A DNA stretch of 64,000 nt, taken from positions 4,513,202-4,577,201 of the forward strand of contig NC_087393.1 in NCBI RefSeq assembly GCF_963675165.1, written 5' to 3'. Positions within the stretch are counted from its first letter, which is position 1. Each line of letters opens with the position of its first letter. The stretch is from Halichondria panicea (Eukaryota > Porifera > Demospongiae > Suberitida > Halichondriidae). This document shows, in pieces, positions 49,609 through 60,100 of the stretch. Under the pieces are notes generated by a model that did no database searches, was not told where the DNA came from, and saw only the letters and a list, made by a program, of their open reading frames with translations. The position numbers and the translations under genes are program-made.

Positions 49609-49974
49609 TTCTAGATCTACAACTATCTTTAAGGTGTGTCCTGCTGACTATATATGACTGTGGCCATAATAGGTTGCTGCATGCTCTGAATGACTTAAAA
49701 CTTAAAACAATATAACCTTTGTACAACATTAATTTGGTGAATAAAAACATAATTGCTAACACAAGCATAATTATACACAGTTCACTCTTTATAGTCTTTA
49801 TAGGTGGAATTTCTTTCGACTTGTGTCCATTGGTTTATCTGTAGAGTAATCACAATATTGTACTGCATGCATGTATATGTTACAGCAGTGGCGTAGGAAG
49901 TCAATAGCTATAATGGCTAGTTTTTGAATGGGAAAAAAGCACGGCTATTGTACGGCTAAGTATACATAGTGCAG
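49609..49974. pseudogene. R14 upstream region with RPF1 last-exon scrap
   Basis: About 49,797-49,842, read on the minus strand, resembles the RPF1 last exon ([10 protein letters not shown] region, with changes). Exon 4 is missing here. The rest should hold the R14 promoter. Confidence 0.65.
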
Positions 49975-50445
49975 CTGTGTTATTGTTGACTATACATGTG
50001 TACCCTCATAGGATACGTGAGTGTCCACTTCACCATGTACACACATCCACCAACGTGTGCCCACCCCCCACACACACACACACTTACCTCCACCCCCACC
50101 CCACACACACACACAAACACAGAGTTGGAGGACAGGACAATTTCTTCCACTGCGACAATTGTGGGTTCTGCCTCTCTCTGACCATGAAGGACAGGCACAC
50201 CTGTCGACGTCAGATGTCCAAAGACAACTGTCCAGTTTGCATGGAGGTACTACATGTAAATACCGTAGAGCCATGTTAATAGTAGCACTGTTCAGCAATG
50301 GCTGATGAAAGATGAAGGGGGCCATTTCTTGTGATATTTGGCAAGCTTTCGTAGTTTGATTACAGTACTTTAGTATCCTGTTTGTTCCCTCACAGGATAT
50401 CCACACTTCCAGGACAGCTGCACACGTACCTAACTGTGGACATCT
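49975..50445 (+). pseudogene. RCHY1 fragment: exons 4-5 with introns
   Basis: This 471-base block matches 60,909-61,375 of RCHY1 almost base for base, including the CA-rich intron, exon 4 (NFFHCDNCGFCLSLTMKDRH, NCPVCME) and most of exon 5. Introns are present, so it was copied as DNA, not through RNA. Changes include A-to-T and G-to-R at the SLAMKDG site. It is cut off mid-exon at 50,445 and cannot make a protein. Confidence 0.93.
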
Positions 50446-50830
50446 TATTTGAAGAGTATCACATGCACCCTTTCATTGATGGTCCTGTAGTCAGTCAACT
50501 CAAAGCTCAAAGTAGCAAGTATAGATGATTCCGTTTTGTTAGCTTTTGAGTGAGCACTGGCCAATGCATGCACTTCTTGTCCATTCATAATTATCTAAAG
50601 CCCATGCATTTCCTAATTAAGTTATGCCAATTAAGTTACCCTAACCTTACAATAACGAATACTTACACGTATGTACACAACATTAATATAGCAACATTGA
50701 TTAGTAATTGAATAGTAATTATGTGCACAATATTTAGCCGTTGTATTGGCAATTCTTACAACATGCACACATAGTGAATATATATATAGATCTAACATGC
50801 GCAGTCATAAATTTCCCTAACAATTTAGGT
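50446..50830. other. Spacer with receptor-tail exon start
   Basis: About 50,474-50,515 is the start of a receptor tail exon (TCATTGATGGTCCTGTAGTC on the plus strand), abutting the RCHY1 fragment. The remainder to the R15 stop is AT-rich with nothing recognised. Confidence 0.6.
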
Positions 50831-53055
50831 CTAACATACATAGTCATAAATTTCTTCAACCTCAGTGTCAGCAGTCACACTAGTGTATACCTCATTCTCT
50901 GTGGTGGGTATTGAGGGGTCATTGTCAGAACTCGACTGTCTTATTTCAACGTAGGCTTCATTTCTTATCATTGCCACTTCTGCTGTCCCACTGAACCCAT
51001 TGACAATGTTATCATCAGTTGCTATGACACTATATTCTGTGGTGGCAACGTCACCATAGGCCAGGTTCTGAGTTATGGAGGGATCGTACGTTTCAGCCAA
51101 AGAATTGAAGACGTAATCGCACTCGTCAATCGTTTCTTCTGTAAACTTTCCGTATGCCTCGTTCTCTTTAATGGATGGTTCACGATCAATGTTATTATCT
51201 ATCCTGTTGGTTTGAAGACTAGCACTGTGTTCATTAACGGTACTGTAGTCAGTCAAACTCAAATCTGCAAAGGATAAGAAACTGTAGTAAGGCTTCTTTA
51301 TTTGCACATCACAAAAATGAATGTTAGTACAATAATTATCAACCGTATGTGAGTTCATTAAATTGTTGTGATATACAATTTTGAGCCTAAACCCTACCTC
51401 TCTGTCTTCTATTTTCTCTCTTCTTTTTCACCACACAAACCAAAAGCACCACTGCAGTTAGTATCACCAACAGCACGAGTACTGCAACAGCCACTGCGAT
51501 TCCAGCAAACAGTCCCATGTTCACTTCTTGAGGAGCATTGGTGGTTAGAATTATAGGTGCTGACACAGAGCTAGACTCAGCTTGACGCCCAAACTCGCTA
51601 CTAGCTATAGAGGGTAGTATTGTTTCAGTAAGGACAAGGAGAGTGGCAACTGGCATGGCAACAAGGGACGTGGAGATGAGGGGGTTGGCAGCAGGGGGTG
51701 TGGAGATGGGGGGCATACTTGACGAGAGAAATGCAAATGAACTTGTCTGAGCATTCACTGCATGCACAAAAAACACACAACCATAATAGTATAGCTTTGC
51801 ATCAGACTATAGAAGATTGAACCATAATTATACTCATTTACTGGAGGGGAGACAAAAACACACTGCCCCCATGAACAATACATGCATGTATACTTACTTT
51901 AATCATGGTACAAAACACGGTACATGAATCTGTACGATGTGTGTATGCCCGCCAAACATAATGTAGCACTGACTGCATGAGCGATCTAATAATATACATG
52001 CAGTATATCATTATAGTTGTCCCACCAACCATTATTTGACAGAGTAGAGGAGACCTGCAACGGAGCACCAGGTCCAATGGGAGTGGGGATGGGACAGAAC
52101 ATAGTTCGGGTGAAAGAGATGAGGCAGTTCTCAATATTAGTGCACATGGTTGCTATAGTGAGGGAAGTATAAAAAAGACATGCATCGTATATAGATGGGT
52201 AAAAGCATGCAGTAAGTTTGATCCCACATCTAAGCAATGGGTATACATGTACAAATACATTAAATACTGCACATTGCTCACTAAGTGATATCGAGATAAT
52301 TGGTCCAAGGCTTGCAGATATGCTGAGGTCCCTTCCATTGCCCACTTCCAGTAAGCACTCATTTTGTAGGTCAGAGTTACCATGCAGTCGCATACCATAG
52401 CTCTTCAACATTGAAGCTACTATTATACTGCAAACCTCCATTAGTGCCACCATCCTGCTCGAGATAGTAGCCGACCACATCTCCTTGTAGAAAATCAAGT
52501 TGATCATAGAAGCTTGGTGTTGCAGCAATGTAGCTGTCAGTTAGATTAGCAGGGGAAAAGGCATTCTCTCCAATTTTTATGTAACTTGCACTATTCTCAC
52601 TCGTTGGTCTCCATATCTGGAACTTTATTGAGTATGCATTAGTATGACCATTGTCACCAGGCTCCACATACGCAGCCCACGCTCCAACTTTCCCACAGCA
52701 GTGGAACTCGTAGCTTTTGATGATGACTTGGATTGGATTCACACCAATTTCAGAGACAATATTTCCTGGGTCCATAAAGCTAGGCAGACTGTCCGCTCCA
52801 TCAGAGTTAGTACGGACACATTCTTGAGCTGTATAAAATAAAGCTACTCAATATACTAGACAAAATTAATGTTAGCATTAGGTGAATCGAAATACACAAC
52901 ATGCATGCATGCATGTAGGGCTAGGGACGATCACAATAACTATACCAACAATATACCATATACGCCTACACTGTGTACCTCTGCATGCACATGCACTTAC
53001 CTGTAATGTGACTAATAGTCACTATCAGTACTAAAGAAATTGTGATTAGTGCCAT
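50831..53055 (-). CDS. R15: type I receptor, long tail, 4-base frameshift in ectodomain
   Basis: Exons are 53001-53055, 52282-52828, 52030-52152, 51398-51757 and 50831-51264. Signal peptide, type I ectodomain, linker with PTPIGPGAP, Ser/Thr stalk, helix (GLFAGIAVAVAVLVLLVILT) and KKKREN are all present. The 144-codon tail exon has NEAYGKF, CDYVF, NLAYGDV, TEYSVI (fits TxYxx[VI], an ITSM), NEAYVEI, NEVYTSV and IYDYV. At about 52,382-52,386 an extra ATGC (ACCATGCAGTCG against ACCAGTCG elsewhere) shifts frame, and translation would stop at once after EELWYAT. Everything downstream is still open. It may be a null allele, an error or a recent pseudogene. It is the receptor nearest RPF1. Confidence 0.75.
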
Positions 53056-53567
53056 TCTATTGTATAGCTAGCTAGCTACCACTTTTAAATGTGTGTCCAG
53101 CTGGCAGCATGCTATAACTACAATAACTGGAATGTGTAGGTTGCATACCTGCATGATTTCTCATGCTAATAACTAATTGTTGCCTTTTGACCTCTGAGAA
53201 AAGGAATTGCAGTGCCAATATATAACATATTGCACTGTGGTGAGTTCTGTATATAATTCAGTATGGCATACAGAAAGTTCGATTCACCTTTGGAGGAAGA
53301 TTCCCTCTCACCTACCACCCAAAACTTCAAATCTATAGAAACACTCACTCTCCCACTATTTGTGAGACATGAGTGTATTCATGCCTGGCTTCATTGACAA
53401 GGCAACCAAGTAGTTATTACATAGAAAATCATGCCACAAACAGTTCAATTATGTAATGCAGTGGAGCCTCCGAATAAAGGACACTTTGGGAGCAGAGCTT
53501 TTATCCTCTTTTCGGAGATTGTCCTCTGGTGGGGGAGGTTCACTATTTATAGCCATATATATAATAG

Positions 53568-53955
53568 TTAGACACTGTTTAGGAAGTTTCTACATTATTT
53601 AGAAGCCCAAAGGGCTGGTTGTAGTATCCCGAACGCAGTAAGGGTTCTACTAGCCCTGAGGACTTCTAAATCATGTGGAAACTTCCTAAACAGTGTCTAA
53701 GCATTTTAGATCATAGCAACCATGAGTATTTACCAATCAGATTTGAATGTTCTTATCTAATCTTTGCTACATGATTTTCTAAGTGAAGTACTAGCCTCCT
53801 TCACAACCCAGGTCTCTCTTCGAGGAAGAGCGGCCTGGGATCGAGGCTAGTGAAGTACATGATTTTCTAATTAGTAAGTACATGATTTTCTAAGTTGGAT
53901 AGAACACTTCCTTTAGCCAATCAAATTGCAGTATTTATGGCAAACATGATCTAAA
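53568..53955. mobile_element. Hairpin MITE, TTAGACACTG family (copy 4)
   Basis: The hairpin at 53,568-53,700 is followed by the companion block with ACATGATTTTCTAAGT units, the mirror of the arrangement at 1,915-2,235. A 58-base micro-element has inserted into the companion block, so this MITE is the older of the two. Confidence 0.8.
53792..53849. mobile_element. 58-base Mutator-like micro-element
   Basis: Ends are TAGCCTC and GAGGCTA, flanked on both sides by GTGAAGTAC, a 9-base duplication. The interior is a CCCAGG...CCTGGG stem. It is nested in a hairpin MITE. Shared terminal bases and duplication length tie it to the 589-base element at 6,745. Confidence 0.8.
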
Positions 53956-54142
53956 GTCATGTATGGTCTGTATGGACCCTATTTCTAAAATTGCTGTATG
54001 ATTAGCAATAACATGACAAACGACCTTTACCATATTAGTGGGCATAAAAAATTAATATGGGAGTGGTTTCCTGTCTGTCTGTCTGTCTGGAATCAAGGTT
54101 CCTCTCTACATGTACATGTACATGTAGTGAGAGGGTCTGTTG

Positions 54143-54580
54143 TAGGCCCTGATAAATTATGCTCGGAATAATTTTAGCATAATAGGTGTCTAAAGAATTA
54201 ATAGGCATCAATGTCCATTTTTGGTAAATAATAGGTGTCTAAAGAATAATTGGGAATAACAATGTCCATTTTTGGTAAAAGATCATTACATTACGTTTTG
54301 CATAACTATGTTTTCATGGCAAAAAATGGCTCAAGGTGAATATTGAATCAGCCGCCCTTTTAGGAATACCTAATTATGGATCAGTTCAATTTAGCGAGAT
54401 AACACGATGTACTAATTATGTCTTGAGTCAGTTGTGTGTAGTGTTTATTTCTACGTCTTAATTTTGTTATGTCACATTTTTTGGGAATAATCAGAGAATA
54501 ATTGGATTTTTTATGAGAATAATAGGCACATTTTTCAAGAATTAGAATGGCGAAAAAAAAGCATAATTTATCAGGGCCTA
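54143..54580. mobile_element. 438-base TIR element, TAGGCCCTGATAAATTATGC
   Basis: The right end is the exact reverse complement of the left for about 20 bases (AGCATAATTTATCAGGGCC). TA at both outer edges may be the target duplication. The interior has repeated AATAATAGG-like motifs and no coding frame. A diverged relative is at 21,990-22,341. Confidence 0.8.
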
Positions 54581-54733
54581 GTCTATTATGGGATCGAGGT
54601 TCCACTGTAATACTAATACTCATTCTATATGACATGATTATGTACAGTACAACATTACAGTCGGTGAAAGCAAAAACATGAACATCATTAGTCAAACACA
54701 CACTAACACAAGCAAGTACACAAGGTTTTGTTT

Positions 54734-57002
54734 TTATAGGTGGAATTTCCTTCGACTTGTGTCCATTCGTTTTATCTGTAGAGAAACAGTCACAGTCCGT
54801 AATCAGTAATCACAACATCGAAACATAATTACGATGCTAGCTTTACAGTGAGCCCTAATAAGTTTTCTAACAGCAACGGTTACTATTAACATCACAAACC
54901 TCTAGTACCACTCCCACCTTATGCAGCCAGATGTACTCTCCATATTTAGAGTTGAATGTGCCTTTTTGCAATGAGCGTAACTTCAGAGTGAACCTTGGAC
55001 CCAGTTCCTGTAGTCCCACTCGTTCAGAATTCCTGAAAATGTACCTACAAGAACAACAAAACTGTTCTCACACACCATCACAACACAATGCACCTACATG
55101 CATGCACAATGCAAGAACAACCCCTCATAATTACTCACAATATTTATAATACCGTATAGCGGGTATATTTCGAGGGTATAAATGTTAGTGATTTTCACTG
55201 ATCAAGCATGTACTGCAAACATTTATACCCACGAATTTAATATCGCATGCATACATGTTGCAGAAAGGCTGCTATTCCGCGAAAACCTTTCCGTTTATAC
55301 CCTCAAAATATACCCGCTATACGGTACTTATTTTATGCTGGTCTACCTGTGATGTCTGAAGAAGATGTAATCCCTCTGGTTGTGGAAGGTGACTGCCTGG
55401 CGACCTTTGAACTGGGGGTCATGGTTGAACAGCGAGGCAAACATCCTAGCAACCGTGTGGCCCAGTCGAGTGGAGAAGTTGTTCAGAATCACCTCAGGTC
55501 TGTGGGAGGTAGCTCTGCCGTGTCCCTGAAAATGAGGGGGGGGGTAAAGGGGGTACAAACGTACATTAACAATCATGCAGTCATTAATTATGACCTACTT
55601 TAATATCATATCCTCGCTTGAAGTTGGTTAATTTGAATAGAGCAGTGGGTCCATTTGGCAAATGCACGACCATCAATCCATTGGGCTTCTTCCTGTCCTC
55701 GTTTACAACCAGCAAGTCTGTGTAACCTCTCTCTATGCACTGTGGAATTATCTTCTTCACATCGATACCTCTTCGAAGTCTCACGTCAGAGTTGGGAATA
55801 AATTTGGACAGTTCTCTTAATAGCAAGTTGGTTTGGAGTGAGGGTTTGTCCGAGGAGGTTAAGAGCACTTTGGGTAATATTGAGCGATCAAAGTAGCCGG
55901 AAAATTCGTCGGTTTGTTCATCTTGGAGCACTTCTTCATCGTCCGGTAATACTACAGTCTCGTCGGGAACCCGACAGTTTTCAATTGTCTTTGGTACCTC
56001 TTTTGGTGGAGCCTGAAAGAGATAGAGGCACACGTATAAGAATACTGTAGTGTGTACAGTCAGAATTTAATTCAGCTGCATATTGTACAACTACAAGCCA
56101 CACCTCAATCACATAATCATGCCTCAGTGCGCATGCGCAAGCGAGGTATACGGTAGTGTATTTGTGTGTGTAGACTGTTTCAGCTGCTCAAGGATCAATG
56201 AAGAGTTTCTATAGGCTTCTAGTCATGTTTTCTTGGCTTGGTATTTGTGGATTTGCAAAATAAAGCTTCGTTCTCGAGTTATGCCTAGTTTTGCTTACTT
56301 GGAATGCCATTGCAGCCTTTTCAGAAGAGTCCGTAGCAAAACTTGTTCACCAAGTGTTGCTACTCTACTTAGTAGTTAGCTCTGCACTAGAACGCTAGCT
56401 ATTGGTAGCTGCAAGAGTGAGAAGAGAGCTGCAAGGCTCTGCTGACTTGCAGCCATTAATTTTAGACTTGAACTGTTGGCATCGATCGTTATTAACAACA
56501 ACCATCGTCGATCATTACCCACTCTTTGAGTTTCCCTGTGATTCTGGATTCTGCATGCAGCAAAATTAAAAATGTTCATCATGATAATTATAATCAATGT
56601 GTGTATAAAAGCTAGCTATTAGTAGCTTTATCTTATGTAGCTTTGGCACCTCCACCGAGGCATTAGCACCCGCAGTGCTTTCATTAAATCAAGCCATGGT
56701 GCTATCCCACTGCACAGAGGCACTCTTCCCATTGACAATAATAAGCTATGTTAATAGATATGCTTTGTTTTATATACCTTATCCCCAAGTTTTTCTCGTT
56801 CTTTCTCTCTCTTCTCTCTCCTGGCTCGCTTATCTTTCTTCTTGCGCGCCCTCTCCTGCTGGAACAGTGCCATCCGACGCACCTTGTTCCTCACAGCCGC
56901 CGAGCGGAACAGCTTCTCAACAGTAGAGCTGCTAACAGGCTTTAAAGCAGGCATCTTTGATCTACTTCTTCTACTCTCTCCACGTGGGTTTGGAGGCTTC
57001 AA
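54734..57002 (-). CDS. RPF1: RPF1: ribosome production factor 1 (Brix domain)
   Basis: Five exons (56778-57002, 55593-56012, 55347-55525, 54918-55044, 54734-54775) give exactly 330 codons plus stop; the human protein is about 349. RPF1 is a nucleolar Brix-family factor needed for processing and assembly of the large (60S) subunit. Family text is clear throughout: [140 protein letters not shown] and the terminal [11 protein letters not shown] second in-frame Met at codon 17 could be the true start. It is divergent from RCHY1. Fragments of exons 3-5 are scattered through the receptor array. Confidence 0.96.
55150..55326. mobile_element. ATAGCGGGTA MITE in RPF1 intron 3
   Basis: Ends ACCGTATAGCGGGTATATTT and AAATATACCCGCTATACGGT are inverted. 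The interior has GCAAACATTTATA. It is the closest relative of the copy at 43,203-43,407. Confidence 0.75.
56118..56690. mobile_element. TGCCTCGGTG-type element in RPF1 intron 1
   Basis: It starts ATGCCTCAGTGCGCATGCGC and ends with CACCGAGGCATTAGCACC...GCTTTCATTA. It matches the 42,224-42,816 element along most of its length but has less of the TG tract. Confidence 0.75.
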
Positions 57003-57130
57003 AGAAAGACACTGATCTGATAGCTAAAGTGGGCGGGTCTCACTAGCAACAGTGCAGCCACAGTTACACGTGGTCTTGCTTCTGTTTTTGGTGATCTTTT
57101 TCGATGTTCTGAGGCTCTCCAAGGTCTGAA
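57003..57130. promoter_or_regulatory. Bidirectional promoter between RPF1 and RCHY1
   Basis: Only 128 bases separate the divergent start codons. The interval contains GGGCGGG (about 57,029), a GC-box-like site, and ACACGTGG (about 57,067), an E-box core. No TATA box is apparent. A shared promoter is inferred from spacing. Confidence 0.6.
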
Positions 57131-60100
57131 ATGGCTGCTTGTATTGAGGAGGGAGCTAGTGCAATGTCCGAGGAGGAGGAATACAGGAAGGAATGCAGTC
57201 ACTACAGCAGAGGTTGCTCTTTTGTGGTGAGGCCTTGTTTTGGGCTCTACATCAACATCTGAATTATAGAATGCCACGTAAAGGTTTATATGATGTTCTA
57301 TGATGTTCTATTGAATGCGCCATTAATTTCCCTCAGTTATCCATCCATACATACATATATACACACAAATAGTCACCCTGCTGCGGTAGAGTGTATCCAT
57401 GCCGACTGTGTCATGATGACAAGGAGCTTCATGAGATAGACAGACATGCTGTATCTCAAGTCGTGTGTCGCAAATGCTCCAAAAGACAACCAGTAAGCAA
57501 TTAAATGACGTGTTTTGATAGCCATATTTTTGTTTTGGATTGTCTAATTACCGCAGCGAGGTATACGGCAGTGTGTGTCTGTATGTAGACTGCTACAGCT
57601 GCAAAAGCATTATTTTATAATTATATTCACTGATTGACATACAAGAAAACGTTACTAGAAACATTCTTATATGTTTCTAGTAATGTTTTCTTGTATGTCA
57701 TTCATATACTTTGTGTTCTAGAGTTATGCTAAATTAACTTTGAACGCCTTTGCAGACTCGTTTGCAGCAAAATCTGTTGATATAGCTTAGCTATTCTACT
57801 TAGTAGTTAGCTCTGCACTAGAACGCTAGCTATTGGTAGCTGCTTGAGTGAGAAAAATCACTGCTTCAAGCGTTGCAGCCATTAATAATTTAATATGGAC
57901 TTTGAGCTTTCAGCATCCTTTTTAGCAACAACCATGGTTGATCACTTTTTACTGTACATTACTCCAAAAGCTTCATGCCCTAAAACTTTGGTACCTTCAC
58001 CGAGGCATGTGCTTTCATTCCAACAGTAAACATTGCATTCCGTATACTGACATAGTAGACCAATGATTACTAGCCTCGTTTAAGAAAGCAAAATTATGCT
58101 AATTTTGAGTACCGACCAGTAACTTTGGTTGGATTTTCCGACTTACATACTTCACACTATTAGTCGAGAATTGTCTTGTTGATTCTAATGAACAATCCCC
58201 CACTGGTGACTCCCTCCCCACTTGTTTTTGTCTTATATGACTAATTGGTATCTGTTCAGTTGGGCATTGATAGAATATCTGTATTGTATGTTAATTAATC
58301 ATTAACAAACTCTATTTTAGTGAACTTTTCAGTGCTAGCAATTGTTATTTATATGATTAAGAATGAGTACAGTAAATCCGTAACAGTCACCAACGGCTGC
58401 AATAAAGAGGTGGCATACTAACATAGGTTGAAACACATGCTATGAAGACTTGGGGCCTATTTGAGGTCCGATATTCGTGCATGAATCACTACAAGTTTAG
58501 TGCATTGATGTCGTTGCGGTCATGTGATAGCGTCCTGGCCAATTGCACTAGCACTTGTAATGATTCATGCACCCATGTCAGGACCTCCTCTGGGCTGTAA
58601 TAGTACACGTATATATCAGGTGTACTTCTGTATGCACTCTTGATACTATGACCAGCTAGGGTGTATTGGATTTGTACTGGATTCCTAAGAGCACAGCCCA
58701 ATGGTTCAAATCCATGGGTATAGGTGGTTGGTTTGTATTGTGATTCTTTGATCTTTATGTAGCATCCTGTACTTTAGGAAGTCTAGTTCTCAACTGTATG
58801 TGGTGCGCTGAGGAATGCATATACTTCAGTAACTTCAATACTGTATAGCGGGTAATTTCGGTTGGGGGGAGGGGGAAAAACATTCGTTATTTAGTCACTT
58901 CGTGGATAAAAGTTTCGTGGTTGCTGCTTGCACTGCAGGTAAAAGTAGGCAAAGTCGCTTCATTCGTGGGTAAAATATTTGTAGTCAGAGCTTCTACCAC
59001 GAAAACCACGAATTTGCCCCACGACCGCTATACGGATTTTGTGGTCAGGCCAGGATCCACACTATAGAGTATACGAAGGTTTTTCCATAGTACTCGAGCA
59101 CATCATGGTACAAGACATTGTAGAAGATGACCTGCTTATTATATAGGGGGATCCCAATACACAATGCTTACTGAAACCTGTCACTATTAAGAGGGCCATA
59201 TTTGATTGTTGCTGTTTGCTCACCTGTACCCGTGCTACCAGCTGTAATATCGTGTTCTGTACGATACACGTAAATAAGGAAGTGGATGTATAGCTGTACT
59301 CCCGCTGTATATAGCCCCTTTGCAAGAAGTATGCGCCAGTCTGTCAGGTCAGTGTGGTCTTGCACTTTTAGGCTTCCCAACAATTCCCTCAACCACAAAC
59401 CCCAACCTCACTTGCCAGTATCACCGTGGTAACACACTTACGAGTGGACGATTGTGGTGGCCTAGAGTTGTTTGAAGCATCAGTTGTCCTTATTGTGGTG
59501 TAGAACAGCTGGCTGTGTTGTCACTACTGGCGTGCCATACCGAAATCATATACATGTCAATCTGTGATGTCAGAGACCCTACTGTCTGTTTAAACAAATA
59601 AACGTTTTTTTTTGTTCTGTACGCAAATATTCATTCCTGATTGAAATCACACTCTGGGTATGATTAAATCACGTATTCTGTTTGTGTATATTTGTAGGAG
59701 TACATTTTGTTGAAATTAAGTGCAAACATGTCTGCCACATTTTTCCCGTCGTAAAGAACTATGTTAAATGCTTGTTAAATCTTGCTCGAGGCATTATAAA
59801 CACTCCTTGAGGCTAGTGTCTGCACACAGATAACAGGCAATTACTGTAGTCTATGCATGTAGAGCTTGTAGTCAGTCTCTTATTCTGTGCGTGTAGAGCT
59901 TGTAGTCTCTTATTCTGTGCGTGTAGAGCTTGTAGTCTCTTATTCTGTGCGTGTAGAGCTTGTAGTCTCTTATTCTGTGCGTGTAGAGCTTGTAGTCTCT
60001 TATTCTGTGCGTGTAGAGCTTGTAGTCAGTCTCTTATTCTGTGCGTGTAGAGCTTGTAGTCTCTTATTCTGTGCGTGTAGAGCTTGTAGTCTCTTATTCT

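Larger units (their letters stand above)
53056..54733. other. Spacer between R15 and RPF1, element-rich
   Basis: It holds the TTAGACACTG hairpin MITE (53,568-53,955), a nested micro-element (53,792-53,849), a GGCCCTGATA element (54,143-54,580) and the presumed R15 promoter. No further gene is seen. Confidence 0.7.

Noticed and set aside
49977-50406. Overlapping frames rich in His/Thr/Pro around 50 kb and again at 60.9-61.2 kb.
   Set aside because: They read through the CA-rich RCHY1 intron 3 and its duplicate; the only real coding parts are exons 4 and 5.
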